Assembly: GCA_001048675.1 (NCBI GenBank)
Contig: CCKK01000027.1
Span: forward strand, 1 to 36,297
DNA from: Vibrio diabolicus
Lineage (GTDB): Bacteria > Pseudomonadota > Gammaproteobacteria > Enterobacterales > Vibrionaceae
Length of the DNA: 36,297 bases
Direction: 5' to 3'
Shown: positions 1 through 7,584 of the stretch, one piece after another
How the letters are laid out: each line of letters begins with the position of its first letter
Numbering within the stretch: the first letter of the stretch is position 1
Position numbers and translations under genes: made by a program
The notes under the pieces: model-generated
Databases searched by the model: none
What the model saw: the letters and a program-made list of their open reading frames with translations, nothing else
What the model was told of the DNA's origin: nothing

Positions 1-54
1 ATAGGTCTATATTGTTAAAGAGCTTGCTTTGCGAGAAGCTTTTCTCTCAAAGCG
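1..54 (-). promoter_or_regulatory. rRNA leader with boxA antitermination element (operon runs off left edge)
   Basis: The minus strand reads a small hairpin (GCTTTGAGAGAAAAGC, about 38-53) and then AGCTCTTTAACAA (13-25), which matches the rrn boxA motif TGCTCTTTAACA that recruits Nus factors. This is the 5' leader of a precursor rRNA; the 16S gene should begin beyond base 1. Confidence 0.85.
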
Positions 55-89
55 GAGGTGCATTCTAGCGATTTAATTGACAGTGTCAA
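55..89 (-). promoter_or_regulatory. rRNA operon promoter P2
   Basis: On the minus strand there is a consensus -35 TTGACA (84-89), a 16-bp spacer and -10 TAGAAT (62-67), followed by a GC-rich discriminator GCACCTCCGC. It lies about 115 bp downstream of P1, matching the usual tandem P1/P2 layout of gammaproteobacterial rRNA operons. Confidence 0.88.
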
Positions 90-169
90 ACACTTTTTCA
101 ATTTTATTTTCGTAGAAACTTTTTACCTCTCCGACCCTGCTGAAGCCTTATCGCGTCTGCCGTGTCGGT

Positions 170-235
170 GGATGCGCATTATAGGGAACTCAGATCCGTT
201 CGCAACCCTTTTTTGGAAAAAAATGGAAAAAACTG
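170..235 (-). promoter_or_regulatory. rRNA operon promoter P1 with A/T-rich UP element
   Basis: Read on the minus strand there is a -35 TTGCGA (200-205), a 16-bp spacer and a perfect -10 TATAAT (178-183), followed by a GC-rich discriminator GCGCATCC. Upstream of the -35 lie runs of A and T (about 209-235) like an rrn UP element. A 16-bp spacer and GC-rich discriminator are the hallmarks of stringently controlled rrn P1 promoters. The expected start is near 170, with transcription towards base 1. The rRNA genes themselves lie outside the window. Confidence 0.88.
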
Positions 236-262
236 ACTGTTCGATGACTATTTCATCAAAAA

Positions 263-296
263 AGACAAAAAAGAAGGGTAAAAAACCCTCTTTTTC
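263..296 (-). terminator. Intrinsic terminator of the ubiD-ferredoxin-fre operon
   Basis: On the minus strand the stem GAGGGT/ACCCTT with a T-rich loop is followed by CTTTTTT. It sits just after the fre stop codon and upstream of the rrn P1 UP element, separating the two transcription units. Confidence 0.75.
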
Positions 297-313
297 TGCC
301 TCATAAGCCGTAT

Positions 314-1027
314 TTAAATGAATGCGTACGCGTCTGCGAACATACGTTCGCTCTTCGCTTTCTTGTTCTGAGTGAACTGTTCACGTGCTGCGCCAGCCAT
401 TTCGAATCGACCTGCAATATAGATATCGTAGTTTTCTAAGCTTTCGAAATCTTCACTCACCGCTTGTAGCACGTTACCAACCTTACCTTGCCAATCAGCA
501 GGTGCTTCTTCTACAACTGGAACAAAGTGAACGTTAGTAAACTTATCGGCGATCTCGACCAGTTCTTCTTTTGCATAAAGTTGGCAGTTATCGCGCGCAC
601 CCCAATATAGATAGATAGGGTTGGTTTTATTCTGCGCGACGCAGTGATCCAGAATCGAGCGCACGTAACTAAAACCTGTACCACCAGCAATTAATAATAG
701 TGGACGTTCACTTTCTTCTTGAACCCAAGCGTCACCATGCGGGGCATCAATTTCAATCTGACCATCAGTTTCAAGCGCCGCTTGCATTGCTTCGACAACT
801 TCTTGAGCGTAAGCGTTGTGTTCCGCCGCACCGATATGCAGTTCAAGTTCACCTTCATGACGGCAAGGGCTGCTCGCGATAGAGAAAGGACGTTTGTCTT
901 TTTCACCCATCACTACCATTAGGTACTGACCCGCTTTAAAAGGCACTGGTGATTCTGGGTGAAGAAGGATTTGGTAAGTATTACAAGCTAACGGCTGAAT
1001 AGACTTTACTTTACATTGGATGGTCAT
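314..1027 (-). CDS. fre: NAD(P)H-flavin reductase (Fre/LuxG family)
   Basis: 237 aa, close to the ~233 aa of E. coli Fre. The enzyme uses NAD(P)H to reduce free flavins, supplying reduced flavin for ferric iron reduction and flavin-dependent enzymes in the cytoplasm. An N-terminal FAD-binding barrel carries RPFSIAS (residues 46-52), where the Arg and Ser contact flavin. The C-terminal NAD-binding fold starts with AGGTGFSY (114-121) and the protein ends with the typical aromatic tail DAYAFI. The ATG at 1027 follows a GAGGAAC ribosome site. It is the last gene of the ubiD-ferredoxin-fre operon. ubiD and fre are also neighbours in E. coli; the intervening ferredoxin is the Vibrio difference. Confidence 0.95.
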   Translation of the reverse strand: MTIQCKVKSIQPLACNTYQILLHPESPVPFKAGQYLMVVMGEKDKRPFSIASSPCRHEGELELHIGAAEHNAYAQEVVEAMQAALETDGQIEIDAPHGDAWVQEESERPLLLIAGGTGFSYVRSILDHCVAQNKTNPIYLYWGARDNCQLYAKEELVEIADKFTNVHFVPVVEEAPADWQGKVGNVLQAVSEDFESLENYDIYIAGRFEMAGAAREQFTQNKKAKSERMFADAYAFI

Positions 1028-1041
1028 GGTGTTCCTCTCAC

Positions 1042-1312
1042 TTACTCATCAAAAGTAAGCACTAGATTACTTTCTGTATAGGCTTGGCAAGGGAATATCC
1101 AACCTTGCTGTTGCTCTTTTTCGGTTTAGCATCGGTTCGAGGTGGTAATTCACCTCGCCCGTTAGCTTTTTACACATGCACATGGCGCAAGCGCCAACTT
1201 GGCAACGGTGTGGGAAGCGAATATTGTTGTTGAGCGCAGCTTCCAACACCGTCTCCCCTTCTTTTACTGGAAACGTAACGTCCATTGGTAGAAGGTGGAC
1301 TTGATGACTCAT
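1042..1312 (-). pseudogene. [2Fe-2S] ferredoxin-type protein, disrupted by a +1 frameshift
   Basis: The reading frame opens at ATG 1312, which overlaps the ubiD stop by 4 bp (ATGA) and is probably coupled to it. It encodes a plant-type ferredoxin with cluster ligands C37, C42 and C45 (CQVGACAMC). After PML (residue 62) the frame is lost: as given, translation ends at 1067 after 81 aa with a basic, unrelated tail. Removing one A from the AAA at 1125-1127 (minus strand) restores TEKEQQQGWIFPCQAY, including the fourth Cys (C75), and the frame then runs to the stop at 1042-1044, 89 aa, right before the fre ribosome site. The intact protein would be a small electron carrier next to a flavin reductase. 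Without C75 the cluster would be incomplete. This is either a sequencing error or a genuine recent lesion. Confidence 0.88.
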
Positions 1313-3162
1313 AGAATACCTAACTGGTCCCAAATCTCATCGACTTTAGCCACAAGTTTAGGATCTTTTTTGATAGGCGTACCCCACTCACGCGTGACTT
1401 CAGATTCGAACTTGTTGGTCGCATCCAATCCTAATTTGGATGAACTCTCAGTCTTACCACGCACTTGAATGGTGTCTCTATCTGGGTCCATTCGAGTTGT
1501 TACAGCCCAAATGATGTCATTCCAATCTCGTGCATTGACGTCATCGTCGCACAAGATAATGAATTTGTTATCCGCGTACTGAGAAAAGAATCCCCATAAA
1601 TATTCCATCAATTCTTGAGATTGACCGACTTGGTCTTTCTTCATGGTCACAACAGCAAATTGGTTGTTTGCTGTGGCTGGTAGATAGACATCAACAATCT
1701 CAGGGCGTTGCTGTTTTAATGCATCCAGATCCGCTTCGTTAATCGCTTTATTGTCACGCTCAGTAACCTTGGTTCGTGTCGCGAGTTCAGCGTCCCATTT
1801 AATGGTCGCATCCAAGCCCATCTTAGAGCCAAGCCCAACCACTGGCGAAGCAAAGTCGAGCGAGTCGATTGGCGTGTTGTCTATCATCAAGGTATCACGT
1901 ACAGGATCCATATGCTCTGACATGGCTTTAACGACATCATTCCAATCTCGCGCGTTTACCGATTCATCGCACACAATAACAAACTTGGTGTACATGAATT
2001 GACGTAAGAAAGACCACACACCCATCATTACGCGCTTGGCATGTCCTGGGTACTGCTTCTTCATGGTGACGACTGCCATTCGGTACGAACAACCTTCTGG
2101 CGGTAGATAGAAGTCTTCGATCTCTGGGAACTGCTTTTGCAGAATCGGCACAAACACTTCGTTTAATGCCACACCCAATACAGCAGGTTCATCTGGCGGA
2201 CGACCTGTGTAGGTACTGTGATAGATTGGGTCTTTACGCATAGTAATGTGCGTAATGGTAAACACGTGGTGCTTTTCTTTTTCATTATAGTAACCAGTGT
2301 GATCACCATATGGGCCTTCATCAGCAAACTCGTTCGGGTCGATATAGCCTTCCATCACGATTTCAGCGCTCGCTGGCACTTCCAAATCATTACTAACTGA
2401 CTTAACGACTTCCGTTTTGCTGCCACGTAGTAAACCTGCAAATGCGTATTCCGATAGCGTATCTGGCACTGGCGTTACTGCGCCAAGAATGGTTGCGGGG
2501 TCTGCACCAAACGCAACCGAAACTGGGAAAGGTTTACCTGGATTGGTTTCCATCCAATCACGTAGGTCAAGCGCACCACCACGATGAGCTAACCAACGCA
2601 TTATGATTTTGTTCTTGGCGATTTTCTGTTGGCGGTAAATACCTAGGTTCTGACGTTTCTTGTTTGGACCTTTGGTCACGGTTAAGCCCCACGTAAGCAG
2701 TGGTGCAACGTCTTCCGCCCAGCAACTCATTACCGGGATTTTGTCCAAGTCGACTTCATCACCTTGCCACACAATCTCTTGGCACGATGCTTTTCTTAAG
2801 CGCTTGGCTGGCATGTTCAATACTTGCTTGAACACTGGCAATTTTTCCAATGCGTCTTTGAAGCCTTTTGGTGGCTCAGGTTCTTTCAAATAAGCCAGCA
2901 GCTTACCAACTTCGCGCAGTTCTTTTACGTCTTCGCGTCCCATACCTATCGCGACACGCTCTGGCGTACCAAATAAGTTAGTCAGAACGGGGACGTTGTA
3001 GCCGATCGGATTCTCGAATAACAAGGCAGGGCCACCAGCACGCAAGGTGCGGTCACTGATTTCTGTCATTTCGTAAGCGGGATCGACAGGGTGAGCAATG
3101 CGTTTAAGTCGACCTTTCTGTTCTAGGTGGTCGATAAATTCGCGTAAATCCTTAAAACTCAT
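1309..3162 (-). CDS. ubiD: 4-hydroxy-3-polyprenylbenzoate decarboxylase UbiD (enlarged form)
   Basis: 617 aa. UbiD decarboxylates 4-hydroxy-3-polyprenylbenzoate in ubiquinone synthesis, using the prenylated FMN made by UbiX. Family landmarks include GIYRQQ (174-179), MRWLAHRGGA (188-197), and ADEGPYGDHTGYY (280-292), with the acidic residues of the active site. E. coli UbiD is about 497 aa. The extra length comes from a repeated C-terminal module: residues ~342-453 and ~482-587 share the PEI-D-YLP, AVVTMKK, VNARDWND, MDP-RDT and KLGLDAT/KMGLDAT blocks. The ATG at 3162 begins MSFKDLREFI, as in E. coli UbiD. It is the first gene of the operon with the ferredoxin and fre. Confidence 0.96.
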   Translation of the reverse strand: MSFKDLREFIDHLEQKGRLKRIAHPVDPAYEMTEISDRTLRAGGPALLFENPIGYNVPVLTNLFGTPERVAIGMGREDVKELREVGKLLAYLKEPEPPKGFKDALEKLPVFKQVLNMPAKRLRKASCQEIVWQGDEVDLDKIPVMSCWAEDVAPLLTWGLTVTKGPNKKRQNLGIYRQQKIAKNKIIMRWLAHRGGALDLRDWMETNPGKPFPVSVAFGADPATILGAVTPVPDTLSEYAFAGLLRGSKTEVVKSVSNDLEVPASAEIVMEGYIDPNEFADEGPYGDHTGYYNEKEKHHVFTITHITMRKDPIYHSTYTGRPPDEPAVLGVALNEVFVPILQKQFPEIEDFYLPPEGCSYRMAVVTMKKQYPGHAKRVMMGVWSFLRQFMYTKFVIVCDESVNARDWNDVVKAMSEHMDPVRDTLMIDNTPIDSLDFASPVVGLGSKMGLDATIKWDAELATRTKVTERDNKAINEADLDALKQQRPEIVDVYLPATANNQFAVVTMKKDQVGQSQELMEYLWGFFSQYADNKFIILCDDDVNARDWNDIIWAVTTRMDPDRDTIQVRGKTESSSKLGLDATNKFESEVTREWGTPIKKDPKLVAKVDEIWDQLGIL

Positions 3163-3203
3163 AGGCCTTCATGACTGGCTGATTAAACTGTCCGCAGTAT
3201 AAC

Positions 3204-3233
3204 AAATAGGAGGACGCTAAGATCCTCCTATTT
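3204..3233 (-). terminator. Hairpin terminator after the secreted hypothetical gene
   Basis: A perfect 11-bp stem, AAATAGGAGGA/TCCTCCTATTT with an 8-nt loop, lies 22 bp past the stop of the minus-strand gene ending at 3255. The minus-strand tail is short on T, so termination may be partial. Confidence 0.6.
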
Positions 3234-3254
3234 TGTGTGGGTATGTGAGCCAGA

Positions 3255-4247
3255 TTACTTTAATACTTGCTCTATCTGCCGAGTCTTCACTTGATGGTTG
3301 TTAGAGACTAACTCTTCCAACCAGGTTTGATGCCCTTGCTGCGCCAGCTCTCGAGCGACCATGGTAGCTTCTTCCGATAGTGCCATTTTGCTCACTAGAA
3401 ACTGTTTCACTTGCGGAGATAAAGGGTTGGATTTTGTGAGTAGACTAATGGCTTCTGGTTTAAGTGACGGATTAACGGTGGAGTTCATCAATTGCTGAAT
3501 TGAAAAAACGTCCCCAACCGTAGCTAAACGCTCGAGTTCGGACTGGCTGTTGTAATCCGCTCTCATCCGCCAGAGTAAGTTGTACACTTCCTCATCTTGA
3601 CTTACTTGCGCTAATCTCACGATCACGGCTGTCGATGGTAGCCAACTGGTCACATTCGCTTTGGTTAACTGAGTGGTTAATGCGGCAAGCGCATGCGGTG
3701 ATAAGCTGTCCAACTCTCGAATCAAAAGTGCTTCACGCGCCTGAGCTTGTTGAGATGGCCCTGTAAGCCATTGCTTTAAGTCGAGCTCTTTTCGCTCAGC
3801 TTGTAGTACAAAGTCCAAGGTACTTTGGTCTTGCTTCCAACGCTTAATCAAGCGGCTCGCAATGGCAGGAAAGTTAAAGGCAGGCACACTAAACTCATAC
3901 CCGTCCCCTCGCTCTAGAACCTGATAAGTAGGAGTCATACGGATCTGAGACTCAACAAACAGAGCCATTCTAGGCGTGAGAATGACATCTTGCTTCTCAA
4001 GCTTTTCCAATAATCGAAAACGCACGACCTCTTGTTGAGGTAAAGCTAGTCGATCAAGGGCAAATTTAAGCGAGTCGACTTCATCCCTGACAACGTAATC
4101 AAGCAGTTCAGAGACTTTAGCCTGTATTTGAGTATCCTGAAGCCACTGTTCTACTACAGACTCCTGCATTTCCTTGGCAGATAACGTCGCGGGTAGTGTG
4201 ATAAGTGACAAGCTCAGGAGTAATGACGACAACATTCCTTGTTGCAT
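3255..4247 (-). CDS. Secreted helical protein of unknown function
   Basis: 330 aa. I do not recognise a named family. The N-terminus (residues 1-24) is a Sec signal peptide: a short start, a Leu/Ser-rich hydrophobic core and a TLSA-KEM cleavage region, so the mature protein is probably periplasmic. The rest is almost entirely predicted amphipathic helix, rich in Leu, Gln and Glu, with short repeated helical pairs in the second half (about 170-330) that resemble HEAT/ARM-like solenoids. There is no catalytic motif and no cysteine. The ATG at 4247 follows a strong GGGAGG ribosome site. It stands alone between rho and ubiD, with terminator-like hairpins on both sides. Confidence 0.75.
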   Translation of the reverse strand: MQQGMLSSLLLSLSLITLPATLSAKEMQESVVEQWLQDTQIQAKVSELLDYVVRDEVDSLKFALDRLALPQQEVVRFRLLEKLEKQDVILTPRMALFVESQIRMTPTYQVLERGDGYEFSVPAFNFPAIASRLIKRWKQDQSTLDFVLQAERKELDLKQWLTGPSQQAQAREALLIRELDSLSPHALAALTTQLTKANVTSWLPSTAVIVRLAQVSQDEEVYNLLWRMRADYNSQSELERLATVGDVFSIQQLMNSTVNPSLKPEAISLLTKSNPLSPQVKQFLVSKMALSEEATMVARELAQQGHQTWLEELVSNNHQVKTRQIEQVLK

Positions 4248-4303
4248 GTTAACCTCCCGATAACATTTTCCTCATTCTGATGCTTCCATCGGGAGAAAGC
4301 AAC

Positions 4304-4333
4304 AAAAAAGCCACCGTTAACGGTGGCTTTTTT
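4304..4333 (-). terminator. Intrinsic terminator of rho
   Basis: The perfect palindrome GCCACCGTTAACGGTGGC is flanked by A6 and T6, so it could work on both strands. It lies 19 bp past the rho stop and just upstream of the next minus-strand gene. Confidence 0.9.
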
Positions 4334-4351
4334 AGAATAAGGACTCAGCTA

Positions 4352-5611
4352 TTACTGACGACGCATCGCATCGAAGAACTCATCGTTGGTCTTCGTCATC
4401 GCTAGCTTATCAATGAGGAACTCCATTGCGTCGATTTCGCCCATTGGGTGAACGATCTTACGCAGAATCCACATTTTCTGTAGTTCATCAGTCTTCGTCA
4501 GTAGCTCTTCACGACGTGTACCTGAACGGTTGAAGTCAATCGCAGGGAATACACGCTTCTCAGCAATCTTACGGTTCAAGTGCAGTTCCATGTTACCTGT
4601 ACCCTTGAACTCTTCGTAGATAACTTCATCCATCTTAGAACCAGTATCAACTAGTGCTGTTGCGATGATCGTTAGGCTACCGCCCTCTTCAACATTACGT
4701 GCTGCACCAAAGAAACGCTTAGGACGGTGTAGTGCGTTTGCATCCACACCACCTGTCAGTACTTTACCTGATGAAGGTACTACGGTGTTGTAAGCACGAG
4801 CGAGACGAGTGATAGAGTCAAGCAAGATAACCACGTCTTTCTTGTGTTCAACAAGACGTTTTGCTTTCTCGATTACCATTTCCGCTACTTGTACGTGACG
4901 AGATGCTGGCTCATCGAAAGTCGACGCGACTACTTCACCTTTAACTAGACGCTGCATCTCTGTTACTTCTTCTGGACGTTCGTCGATAAGAAGTACCATC
5001 AACTCACACTCTGGGTGGTTGTATGCGATGCTTTGAGCAATATTTTGCAGAAGCATTGTCTTACCCGCTTTTGGCGGAGCAACAATCAGACCACGTTGAC
5101 CTTTACCGATAGGCGATGCCAAATCTAAAACACGTGCTGTGATGTCTTCTGTAGAACCGTTACCACGCTCCATTACCATGCGTTCATTTGCATGTAGAGG
5201 GGTAAGGTTTTCAAATAGGATCTTGTTACGAGCGTTGTCTGGTTTGTCGTCGTTAACGGTATTGACTTTTAGAAGGGCAAAGTAGCGTTCACCGTCTTTT
5301 GGTGGACGAATTTTACCAGCGATAGAGTCACCAGTACGTAGGTTAAAGCGACGAATCTGACTTGGTGATACGTAGATATCGTCCGGACCCGCAAGGTATG
5401 AACTATCTGCACTGCGTAGGAAACCAAAGCCGTCTTGCAGAATTTCCAGAACCCCATCGCCAAAGATGTCTTCGCCGCCTTTAGCGTGCGCTTTTAAAAT
5501 CGCGAAGATGATGTCTTGTTTTCTTAAGCGAGCTAGGTTCTCTAATCCTAAGCTTTCGCCCAGTTTTACAAGGTCAGACACAGGTCTGTTCTTCAGTTCG
5601 GTAAGGTTCAT
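4352..5611 (-). CDS. rho: Transcription termination factor Rho
   Basis: 419 aa, the same length as E. coli Rho. Rho is the hexameric RNA-dependent ATPase that loads on unstructured C-rich transcripts and ends transcription. Visible parts are an N-terminal helical domain (MNLTELKNRPVSDLVKLGE), a cold-shock-type RNA-binding domain with DGFGFLRS, the Walker A GLIVAPPKAGKT, Walker B VLLIDERPEEV, and the R-loop region TGGVDANALHRPKRFFGAAR. A TTG eight codons upstream (5635) keeps the frame open, but the ATG at 5611 gives the canonical N-terminus. The gene is monocistronic, with its own leader and terminator. Confidence 0.98.
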   Translation of the reverse strand: MNLTELKNRPVSDLVKLGESLGLENLARLRKQDIIFAILKAHAKGGEDIFGDGVLEILQDGFGFLRSADSSYLAGPDDIYVSPSQIRRFNLRTGDSIAGKIRPPKDGERYFALLKVNTVNDDKPDNARNKILFENLTPLHANERMVMERGNGSTEDITARVLDLASPIGKGQRGLIVAPPKAGKTMLLQNIAQSIAYNHPECELMVLLIDERPEEVTEMQRLVKGEVVASTFDEPASRHVQVAEMVIEKAKRLVEHKKDVVILLDSITRLARAYNTVVPSSGKVLTGGVDANALHRPKRFFGAARNVEEGGSLTIIATALVDTGSKMDEVIYEEFKGTGNMELHLNRKIAEKRVFPAIDFNRSGTRREELLTKTDELQKMWILRKIVHPMGEIDAMEFLIDKLAMTKTNDEFFDAMRRQ

Positions 5612-5750
5612 GGTGGTGGATTCTTGTTTAGTCAAAATAAGATCTGTTTTCTAGTTAAGATGGATTTGGTCTCAGGATCGACCAAGAAGAGAAATTTGTT
5701 CAATTAACGCGCGATAAGTTAGCACTAATTAGTATTCTAGTCCAGAGTTA
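5612..5750 (-). promoter_or_regulatory. rho leader region
   Basis: About 140 bp precede rho. On the minus strand there is a possible -10 TAGAAT (5734-5739), and downstream in the presumed leader a hairpin TTGGTC-GATCCTGA-GACCAA. rho is autoregulated by attenuation in its leader in E. coli. Here I see no ATG and so no obvious leader peptide between the putative start and rho. Promoter placement is tentative. Confidence 0.4.
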
Positions 5751-5790
5751 GAAAAACAAAACCGTGCGTTGTTACTTTGCACGGTTTTAT
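5751..5790 (-). terminator. Intrinsic terminator of trxA
   Basis: The 10-bp stem AAAACCGTGC/GCACGGTTTT is followed on the minus strand by TTTTGTTTTTC. It lies about 20 bp past the trxA stop and separates trxA from the rho promoter region. Confidence 0.9.
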
Positions 5791-5807
5791 CTGTAATCAC
5801 TTGGTGA

Positions 5808-6134
5808 TTATAAGTTTGCGTCCAAAAACTCTTTTAGTTGAGTTTTAGACAGAGCACCAACTTTCGTTGCCGCTACGTTGCCGTCTTTGAATAGCAGTAG
5901 CGTTGGAATGCCGCGAATACCAAACTTAGGTGGTGTACCTGCGTTATGGTCGATGTTTAGTTTACCGATAGTGAGTTTGCCTTCGTACTCGTCTGCGATT
6001 TCGTCCAGAATAGGAGCGATCATTTTACAAGGACCACACCATTCTGCCCAGAAATCCACTAGAACCGGGCCTGCAGCGTTGATTACATCGTTTTCAAAAC
6101 CGTCATCAGTTAGCTGCAAAATCTTATCACTCAT
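5808..6134 (-). CDS. trxA: Thioredoxin 1
   Basis: 108 aa, standard length. It is the cytoplasmic dithiol reductant for ribonucleotide reductase, methionine sulfoxide reductase and others. The WCGPCK active site (C-G-P-C) and the cis-proline region GIRGIPTLLLF are both present. The ATG at 6134 (MSDKILQL) is chosen over an upstream one at 6146 because it matches the family start and is preceded by GGAG at good spacing. It is divergent from rhlB and followed by its own terminator. Order rho-trxA-rhlB-gppA is as in E. coli. Confidence 0.98.
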   Translation of the reverse strand: MSDKILQLTDDGFENDVINAAGPVLVDFWAEWCGPCKMIAPILDEIADEYEGKLTIGKLNIDHNAGTPPKFGIRGIPTLLLFKDGNVAATKVGALSKTQLKEFLDANL

Positions 6135-6245
6135 CTTCCACTCCAATGTGTTTTTCGAAACTGGTTGGATGATAACCAGTAATTAGATGCCCTATTGGAA
6201 TGTATTTACTTTCGTATTGCAAGCTTTAGCTGATATTCTATAGCC

Positions 6246-7565
6246 ATGAAAAAGACGCATATCACAGAGCAAAAGTTCGCCGATTTGGGCTTAAAGCCCC
6301 AAGTTATTGAAGGATTGGACAAAAAAGGGTTCGAATTTTGTACCCCTATCCAAGCCTTGGCGTTGCCGGTCCTGCTCACCGGCCAAGACATCGCAGGCCA
6401 GGCCCAAACGGGTACTGGTAAAACGCTCGCGTTTCTTACTGCTACATTCAACCACCTTCTGACGACACCAGAGCATGAAGGTCGTAAGCCTACGCAGCCA
6501 CGCGCAATCATTATGGCGCCAACACGTGAGCTTGCTATTCAGATTTACAATGATGCAGAAGCATTAACTGAGAGCACTGGTCTAAAAACCGCTTTGGCTT
6601 ACGGTGGTGAAAGCTACGATAAGCAATTGAATAAGCTGCAAGATGGTGTCGATATTCTGATTGGTACGACAGGTCGTATCATCGATTTCTACAAACAGCG
6701 CGTATTCAATCTTAACAACATTCAAGCCGTTGTTCTGGATGAAGCCGACCGCATGTTCGATCTTGGCTTTATTAAAGACATTCGCTTCTTGTTCCGTCGT
6801 ATGCCTGAACCAAAAGAGCGTTTGAACATGCTGTTCTCAGCGACGCTTTCTTACCGTGTTCAAGAACTGGCATTTGAGCACATGAACACTCCTGAGCATG
6901 TTGTGGTAGAGCCAGAACAGAAAACTGGTCACCGCATTCAGGAAGAACTTTTCTACCCTTCTAACGAAGATAAAATGGCCCTCCTTCAAACTTTGATTGA
7001 AGAAGAATGGCCAGATCGCGCCATCATTTTTGCGAACACGAAACACAAGTGTGAATCGGTTTGGGGTCACTTGGCGGCCGATGGACACCGTGTCGGTCTT
7101 CTTACTGGTGATGTACCGCAGAAGAAACGTGAAAAGATTCTTGAGCAATTCACCAAAGGTGATGTCGACATTCTTGTTGCAACTGACGTTGCTGCGCGTG
7201 GTCTGCACATTCCTCAAGTGACGCATGTTTTCAACTACGACCTTCCTGACGACTGTGAAGATTACGTTCACCGTATTGGCCGTACAGGTCGTGCTGGTGC
7301 AAGCGGCCACTCAATCAGTTTTGCTTGTGAAGAGTACGCAATTAACCTGCCTGCAATCGAAGAATACATTGAGCACACTATCCCAGTTTCAGAATACGAT
7401 TCGTCAGCGTTGATCCAAGATCTGCCAGCGCCAATTCGTATGCGTGCGCCACGCAACCAACAGCGTCGTACGAATACTGGCGGTACTCGTTCAGGTTCAG
7501 GTAACCGCAAGCCGCAAGGACGTCGTCCACGCCAACCGCGTCAATCGGCACCAAAACAATCGTAA
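6246..7565 (+). CDS. rhlB: ATP-dependent RNA helicase RhlB
   Basis: 439 aa. RhlB is the DEAD-box helicase that works with RNase E in the RNA degradosome. Motifs in order are the Q motif (FCTPIQALALP), Walker A AQTGTGKT, PTREL, DEAD (VLDEADRMFD), SAT, and the motif VI block HRIGRTGRAG. The C-terminal ~45 residues are Arg- and Gln-rich and disordered, a likely RNA-binding tail. It is very similar to E. coli RhlB throughout. There is no clear Shine-Dalgarno before the ATG. gppA follows 19 bp later, so the two are probably co-transcribed. Confidence 0.97.
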   Translation: MKKTHITEQKFADLGLKPQVIEGLDKKGFEFCTPIQALALPVLLTGQDIAGQAQTGTGKTLAFLTATFNHLLTTPEHEGRKPTQPRAIIMAPTRELAIQIYNDAEALTESTGLKTALAYGGESYDKQLNKLQDGVDILIGTTGRIIDFYKQRVFNLNNIQAVVLDEADRMFDLGFIKDIRFLFRRMPEPKERLNMLFSATLSYRVQELAFEHMNTPEHVVVEPEQKTGHRIQEELFYPSNEDKMALLQTLIEEEWPDRAIIFANTKHKCESVWGHLAADGHRVGLLTGDVPQKKREKILEQFTKGDVDILVATDVAARGLHIPQVTHVFNYDLPDDCEDYVHRIGRTGRAGASGHSISFACEEYAINLPAIEEYIEHTIPVSEYDSSALIQDLPAPIRMRAPRNQQRRTNTGGTRSGSGNRKPQGRRPRQPRQSAPKQS

Positions 7566-7584
7566 AAGGAAACTGAGTTCGTTT

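Noticed and set aside
58..306. 82-aa open frame in the rrn promoter region
   Set aside because: It lies over the rrn P2/P1 promoters and a terminator on the other strand; no protein-like sequence or ribosome site.
7444..7584. N-terminal extension of gppA into rhlB
   Set aside because: Shadow of the rhlB tail in another frame; the family N-terminus starts at 7585.
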